This document shows, one piece after another, positions 60,227-64,000 of a stretch of 64,000 bases of DNA; positions within the stretch are counted from its first letter, which is position 1; every line of letters starts with the position of its first letter. Where the stretch lies: contig NZ_JACHHP010000001.1 in assembly GCF_014202825.1 (NCBI RefSeq), positions 62,001-126,000 of the forward strand, written 5' to 3'. The notes under the pieces are model-generated. The model was not told where the DNA came from. It was given only the letters and a program-made list of their open reading frames with translations, and did no database searches. The position numbers and the translations under genes are program-made. This DNA comes from Chiayiivirga flava (GTDB lineage Bacteria > Pseudomonadota > Gammaproteobacteria > Xanthomonadales > Xanthomonadaceae).

Positions 60227-61402
60227 ATGACCGACGTCGTCATCGCCGGTGCCAAGCGCACCGCCATCGGATCCTTCCTCGGCCAGTTCACCGGCGTGCC
60301 GACACCCGCGCTCGGTGCGGTCGCGATCCGCGCCGCGCTGGAGCAGTCCGGCATCGCCGCCGACGACGTGAGCGAAGCGATCGTCGGCTGCGTGCTGCCC
60401 GCCGGCCTGGGCCAGGCCCCGGCGCGTCAGGCCGCGCTCGCGGCAGGACTGCCCACCTCCACCGGCTGCACCACGCTCAACAAGGTCTGCGGCTCGGGCA
60501 TGAAGGCGATCATGCTCGGCAGCGACCTGATCCGGGCCGGCTCGGCCAGCGTGGTGGTCGCCGGCGGCATGGAATCGATGACCAACGCGCCGCATCTGCT
60601 CAACGGCTCGCGCACCGGCATCCGCTACGGGGCCGGCGAACTCGTCGACCACATGGCGTGGGACGGCCTGACCAATCCGTACGACAGGCAGTCGATGGGC
60701 GTGTTCGCGGACGCCACGTCCGAGAAGCTCGGCTTCACGCGCGAGGCGCAGGATGCCTATGCGGCCGAGAGCGTGAAGCGCGCCCTCGCGGCACAGCAGT
60801 CGGGCGCGTTCGACGCGGAAATCGCCGCGGTGACGGTGTCCGGCCGCAAGGGCGACGTGGTGGTGACCTCCGACGAGCAGCCGGGCAAGTGCGACATCGG
60901 CAAGATCCCGTCGCTGCGCCCGGCCTTCAACAAGACGGGCACGGTCACCGCCGCCAGCTCGTCGAGCATTTCCGACGGCGCCGCCGCCGTGGTGCTGCTG
61001 TCGGCGGACGACGCGAAGGCCCGTGGCGTGACGCCGCTGGCGCGCATCGTGGCGCATGCGGCGCACGCGCAGACGCCGGAGTGGTTCACCACGGCGCCGG
61101 TGGCGGCCATTTCCAACGTGCTGGCAAAGGCCGGCTGGACGGTGGACGACGTCGACCTGTTCGAAGTCAACGAAGCCTTCGCCTGCGTCGCGATGGCGCC
61201 GATGAAGGAGCTGGGCATTCCGCACGACAAGCTCAACGTCAACGGCGGCGCCTGCGCGCTGGGCCATCCGATCGGCGCCACCGGCGCGCGCCTGGTGGTG
61301 ACGCTGCTGCACGCGTTGCGCGCGCGCGGGCTCAAGCGCGGCGTGGCCGCGCTGTGCATCGGCGGCGGCGAAGCGACAGCGATCGCGATCGAGTGTCCAT
61401 GA
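60227..61402 (+). CDS. Acetyl-CoA acetyltransferase (thiolase)
   Basis: 391 aa. Thiolase signatures: NKVCGSGMKAI (nucleophilic Cys near 89), VVVAGGMESMTNAPH, VNEAFAC and NVNGGACALGHPIGATGAR with the His/Cys pair, ending in CIGGGEATAIAIE. Catalyses acetoacetyl-CoA formation or thiolysis in fatty-acid or branched-chain catabolism and can feed PHA synthesis at a distance (phaC at 8722). Stand-alone; ATG 60227. Confidence 0.96.
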   Translation: MTDVVIAGAKRTAIGSFLGQFTGVPTPALGAVAIRAALEQSGIAADDVSEAIVGCVLPAGLGQAPARQAALAAGLPTSTGCTTLNKVCGSGMKAIMLGSDLIRAGSASVVVAGGMESMTNAPHLLNGSRTGIRYGAGELVDHMAWDGLTNPYDRQSMGVFADATSEKLGFTREAQDAYAAESVKRALAAQQSGAFDAEIAAVTVSGRKGDVVVTSDEQPGKCDIGKIPSLRPAFNKTGTVTAASSSSISDGAAAVVLLSADDAKARGVTPLARIVAHAAHAQTPEWFTTAPVAAISNVLAKAGWTVDDVDLFEVNEAFACVAMAPMKELGIPHDKLNVNGGACALGHPIGATGARLVVTLLHALRARGLKRGVAALCIGGGEATAIAIECP

Positions 61403-61531
61403 CCGGCGAGCCGCTGCCGCGAGGTTGTAATTTGCAAGATCGCTGAGCGCGGGGGATGATGTCGTGCGACGCGCCAAGGGGGCGCGCTCGACATCGACCC
61501 ATCGCATCGATCAACTCGGAGATTCGCGCAC

Positions 61532-61978
61532 ATGTCGCTCAACAAGACGCTGCTCGCCGCTGCCCTGGCCCTGACCCTCGTCGCCTGCAGCGAGCAATCG
61601 CAGGAAACCGCAAAACAGGAAGCGGCCCAGGCCGTGGATGCCACCAAGGAAGCGGCGAAGGACGCCGGCGCCGCCGTGAGCGCAGCCGCCTCCGACGCCG
61701 CCGCCGCCACCGGTGAAGCGGTGGACGCCGCTGCGGCCAAGACCGGTGAGGTCGCAAGCGACGTCGCCGCCAAGACCGGCGAGGCGTGGGAAGCGACCAA
61801 GGACGCCACCGCCGAAGTGGCTGCGGATGCCAAGGACATGGCAGCGGACGCCGGCGCCGCGATGAAGGAAGCCGGCAGCGACGCGATCGACGCCACCAAG
61901 GAAGCCGCCGCGACCGCATCCGACAAGGTCGATGCCGCCGTCACCACGCCGGCCGAGAAGAAGGACGGCGAGGGCTGA
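61532..61978 (+). CDS. LEA-like low-complexity helical lipoprotein
   Basis: 148 aa. Lipobox LTLVAC (Cys19) after a short signal, so lipid-anchored. The mature part is almost entirely Ala, Lys, Asp, Glu, Thr in imperfect 11-residue units (for example A-x-D-A-A-K-x-A), like group 3 LEA or apolipoprotein helices, and predicted to be extended amphipathic helix. Such proteins protect membranes or proteins in drying/osmotic stress. Function here inferred. A hairpin terminator follows at 62001. Confidence 0.85.
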   Translation: MSLNKTLLAAALALTLVACSEQSQETAKQEAAQAVDATKEAAKDAGAAVSAAASDAAAATGEAVDAAAAKTGEVASDVAAKTGEAWEATKDATAEVAADAKDMAADAGAAMKEAGSDAIDATKEAAATASDKVDAAVTTPAEKKDGEG

Positions 61979-62000
61979 TCGACCGCCTCTCCCGTCGAGC

Positions 62001-62028
62001 ACGAAGGCGCGCTCTTGCGCGCCTTCGT
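62001..62028 (+). terminator. Rho-independent-like terminator after lipoprotein gene
   Basis: Perfect 12-bp stem ACGAAGGCGCGC / GCGCGCCTTCGT with loop TCTT, 22 bp after the stop codon. Followed by CCGTTCT, a weak U-tract. Good stem, modest tail. Confidence 0.7.
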
Positions 62029-62052
62029 CCGTTCTAGCCCGAGGATCGACCG

Positions 62053-62664
62053 ATGCGCCGCCGTCCTGCCGCCCTTCGCCCGCTCTGGCTCGCCGCCGTG
62101 CTCGTGCTGTGCGGCTGCGAACGCACGGTGTTCCAGTCGCCGCCGTCGGCCAGCGCGCGGTGCGACAAGGCACTGGTGGGGCACTGGGTGTCGGAAGGCG
62201 ACGAAGGCGGCCACGACGGCGAGCTGATCGCGCATGTCGACGCGAGCTGCACCTTGCGCGTCGAGCAACCGAGCGACGGCGGCGTGAAGCGATCGGCAAG
62301 CACCACGCTGCGTTCCGACCGCCTCGCCGGCGGACACTATCTCTGGATCGATGCCGCATGGGCGCACGCCGCGTTCGACGTCCAGGCCAGTCCGCTCGAC
62401 CGGCCCGGCGACATCTACCTGCTCTCGTACACCAGCACCGGCCGCGACCGCCTGACGCTCTACGCGGTGCGCCATCGTGCGCTCGCGCATCGCGTGCTCG
62501 ACAAGGACATCGCCGGCGAACTGCTCGCGCGCGAGAACGCCCTCGCCGTGCGCATCCCGGGCGACAGCGCCGCCACCGCCGCGCTGCTGCGCAAGTACCG
62601 CCTGTTCGACACCAGCAACGGCATCGGCTTCCGCCGCGCCGGCGACGGAGCGGCCACGCGCTGA
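62053..62664 (+). CDS. Hypothetical lipoprotein
   Basis: 203 aa. Signal ends LWLAAVLVLCGC, a lipobox at Cys22. Then a small beta-rich domain with a Cys pair (ARCDKA, DASCTLRV) and GHWVSEGDEGGHDGELIAH, similar in style to lipoproteins of unknown function. No domain recognised. It starts 25 bp after the terminator. Confidence 0.8.
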   Translation: MRRRPAALRPLWLAAVLVLCGCERTVFQSPPSASARCDKALVGHWVSEGDEGGHDGELIAHVDASCTLRVEQPSDGGVKRSASTTLRSDRLAGGHYLWIDAAWAHAAFDVQASPLDRPGDIYLLSYTSTGRDRLTLYAVRHRALAHRVLDKDIAGELLARENALAVRIPGDSAATAALLRKYRLFDTSNGIGFRRAGDGAATR

Positions 62665-62734
62665 GCCGCCCGCCGCGGCGCATCCCCCGGCGCCCCGCTA
62701 CAATGGCGGTTTCGCGCACACGGATCTTTCCGAC

Positions 62735-63505
62735 ATGAAATTGCAGGATGTTCGCGCCGTCGTCAGCGGCGGCGTTTCCGGCCTCGGTCTTGCGGTCGCA
62801 CGGCGGCTCGTCGTCGAAGGCGGCAAGGTCGCACTGTTCGACATCAACGACGAAAAGGGCGCCGCCGCCGTGGCCGAGCTCGGTGCCGAGCGCGCGCGCT
62901 ACTTCCGCACCGACGTCACCGACGAGGACAGCGTTGCCGCCAACGTGGTCGCGGCGAAGGAGTTCCTCGGCGGCGTCAACGCCGCGATCGGCTGCGCAGG
63001 CATCCTCGGCGCCGGGCGCGCGCTCGGCAAGGACGGCCCGATGCCGCTGAAGGGCTTCGCGAGCACGATCGCGGTCAATCTGATCGGCACCTTCAACCTC
63101 GCCAAGGCCGCCGCCGACGCGATGCAGCACAACCCGCCGGGCGACGACGGCGAACGCGGCGTGATCGTCAACACCGCGTCGATCGCGGCGTTCGAAGGCC
63201 AGATCGGCCAGGTCGCGTACTCGGCGTCCAAGGGCGGCGTGGTGGCGATGACGCTGCCGCTGGCGCGCGAATTCACGCGCATCGGCGTGCGCGTGATGAC
63301 CGTGGCGCCGGGCGTGTTCCACACCCCGATGGTCGACGGCATGCCCGAGCAGGTCTACCAGTCGCTCTGTGCCCAGGTACCCTTCCCGCCCCGCCTGGGC
63401 CAGCCGGACGAATTCGCCGACGCGGTGGCGTGGATCCTCACCAACCGCTACCTCAATGGCGAGACCATCCGCATCGACGGTGCGATCCGGCTCGCGCCCA
63501 AGTAA
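62735..63505 (+). CDS. SDR family 3-hydroxyacyl-CoA dehydrogenase
   Basis: 256 aa. [31 protein letters not shown] is the NAD(H) Rossmann motif. The catalytic Ser-Tyr-Lys is visible in [24 protein letters not shown]. It resembles type 2 (HSD17B10-like) 3-hydroxyacyl-CoA dehydrogenases used in branched-chain amino acid/fatty acid breakdown, which fits the nearby leucine dehydrogenase, thiolase and IcmF. ATG 62735. Confidence 0.93.
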   Translation: MKLQDVRAVVSGGVSGLGLAVARRLVVEGGKVALFDINDEKGAAAVAELGAERARYFRTDVTDEDSVAANVVAAKEFLGGVNAAIGCAGILGAGRALGKDGPMPLKGFASTIAVNLIGTFNLAKAAADAMQHNPPGDDGERGVIVNTASIAAFEGQIGQVAYSASKGGVVAMTLPLAREFTRIGVRVMTVAPGVFHTPMVDGMPEQVYQSLCAQVPFPPRLGQPDEFADAVAWILTNRYLNGETIRIDGAIRLAPK

Positions 63506-63506
63506 C

Positions 63507-63600
63507 CGGGAATCGGGAATCGGGAATCGCGACAGCGCCCGACTCCTGCCCCACCCGCTCCGCTTTCAACGATTCCCCACTCCCGACTCCCCACTCCCGG
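63507..63600. repeat. GGGAATC tandem repeats with inverted partner, SDR/efp gap
   Basis: CGGGAATC repeated three times (63507-63528), then inverted GATTCCCCACTCCCG-type units (63571-63600). Possible stem-loop. Same repeat style as in icmF. Confidence 0.65.
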
Positions 63601-63608
63601 TCTTCCCA

Positions 63609-64000
63609 ATGAAAGCATCCGAAGTCAAGCGCGGCTACGTCGTCGAACACAACAACACCGTCTACCAGGTGCGCGACATCGAGCGCAGTGCGCCGACCGC
63701 GCGCGGCGGCAACGTCACGTTCCGCTTCACGATGTACAGCATCCCCGGCGGGACCAAGTACGACCTGAGCCTGCGCGCCGACGACGACCTGAAGGAGGTC
63801 GATCTCGCGCGCCGTCAGGCGACGTTCTCGTACAAGGACGGCGATGCGTTCGTGTTCATGGACGACGAGGACTACACCCAGTACGTGCTCGGCCCGGAAA
63901 TCGTCGGCGACAACGGCGTCTACATCACCGACGGCCTCGGCGGCAGCTTCGTGCAGATCATCGACGACCAGGCCGTCGGCCTGCAGTTGCCGCAGAGCGT
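63609..64000 (+). CDS. efpL: EF-P-like elongation factor EfpL/YeiP (3' truncated by window)
   Basis: 130 residues present. [40 protein letters not shown] matches EfpL/YeiP, including the SAPTARG loop that distinguishes it from EF-P, and the [14 protein letters not shown] loop. Later blocks are [22 protein letters not shown] and [10 protein letters not shown]. It relieves ribosome stalling at polyproline and related motifs. ATG at 63609; the gene extends beyond the window. Confidence 0.94.
   Translation, partial: MKASEVKRGYVVEHNNTVYQVRDIERSAPTARGGNVTFRFTMYSIPGGTKYDLSLRADDDLKEVDLARRQATFSYKDGDAFVFMDDEDYTQYVLGPEIVGDNGVYITDGLGGSFVQIIDDQAVGLQLPQS

Overview
High-GC bacterial chromosome with dense, often overlapping genes. 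Gene content and repeat families (inverted REP-like palindromes, GGGAATC tandem repeats, a 46-bp inverted intergenic repeat) suggest a gammaproteobacterium of the Xanthomonadales/Lysobacterales, perhaps Rhodanobacteraceae-like. This is inferred from gene content and repeat style only; no 16S or other marker lies in the window. No tRNA, rRNA, CRISPR array, transposase or prophage gene was seen.

Region 1 (1-27.1 kb) is the most striking part: a low-oxygen/dormancy-type island. It holds two universal stress proteins, AdhP, a response regulator with a hybrid histidine kinase, a CRP/FNR-family regulator, a ribonucleotide-reductase-like protein, Hsp20, a flavodoxin-like protein, a PHA synthase/phasin/MaoC-phosphotransacylase/acetate kinase operon, a P-type cation ATPase, an ABC1/UbiB kinase, a BON-domain protein, a GNAT acetyltransferase, a sulfide:quinone reductase/RND pump/di-haem cytochrome c operon and a damaged L,D-transpeptidase. 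Eight near-perfect FNR/Anr-type palindromes (TTGAY-N4-RTCAA) sit before these transcription units. In every one, a hexamer with A at position 2 and T at position 6 lies 31-32 bp downstream of the box centre, as expected of class II FNR promoters. The island's own FNR-like regulator keeps an FNR-type recognition helix but has none of the Fe-S cysteines.

Region 2 (27.1-30.8 kb): a poorly coding, AT-rich gap, then an ECF sigma factor overlapping a large Ser/Thr kinase with C-terminal TPR-like repeats.

Region 3 (30.8-37.1 kb): two bufferin-type (DUF2282 / DUF692 MNIO / DUF2063) metallophore operons on the minus strand, with DoxX, an ECF sigma factor and its NrsF/DUF1109 anti-sigma factor. Both operons carry the same promoter-like motif (GTAACC-N15/16-CGAA). 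One precursor contains a tandem duplication of its Cys-rich core.

Region 4 (37.1-51.2 kb): housekeeping and accessory genes. These include a RES-Xre toxin-antitoxin pair, a B12-binding radical SAM protein, a 2OG-Fe(II) oxygenase, a 33-residue Lys-rich protein, an HxlR regulator with twin operators beside a hydrolase, a RIO kinase, pseudouridine synthases, a GST, an FMN reductase, a thioredoxin and a sigma factor coupled to a VOC protein.

Region 5 (51.2-64 kb): fused isobutyryl-CoA mutase IcmF (with repeats inserted in its linker), a secreted BNR-repeat beta-propeller protein, leucine dehydrogenase, thiolase, two lipoproteins, an SDR 3-hydroxyacyl-CoA dehydrogenase and an EF-P-like protein. 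IcmF, leucine dehydrogenase, thiolase and the SDR together suggest branched-chain amino acid/acyl-CoA catabolism.
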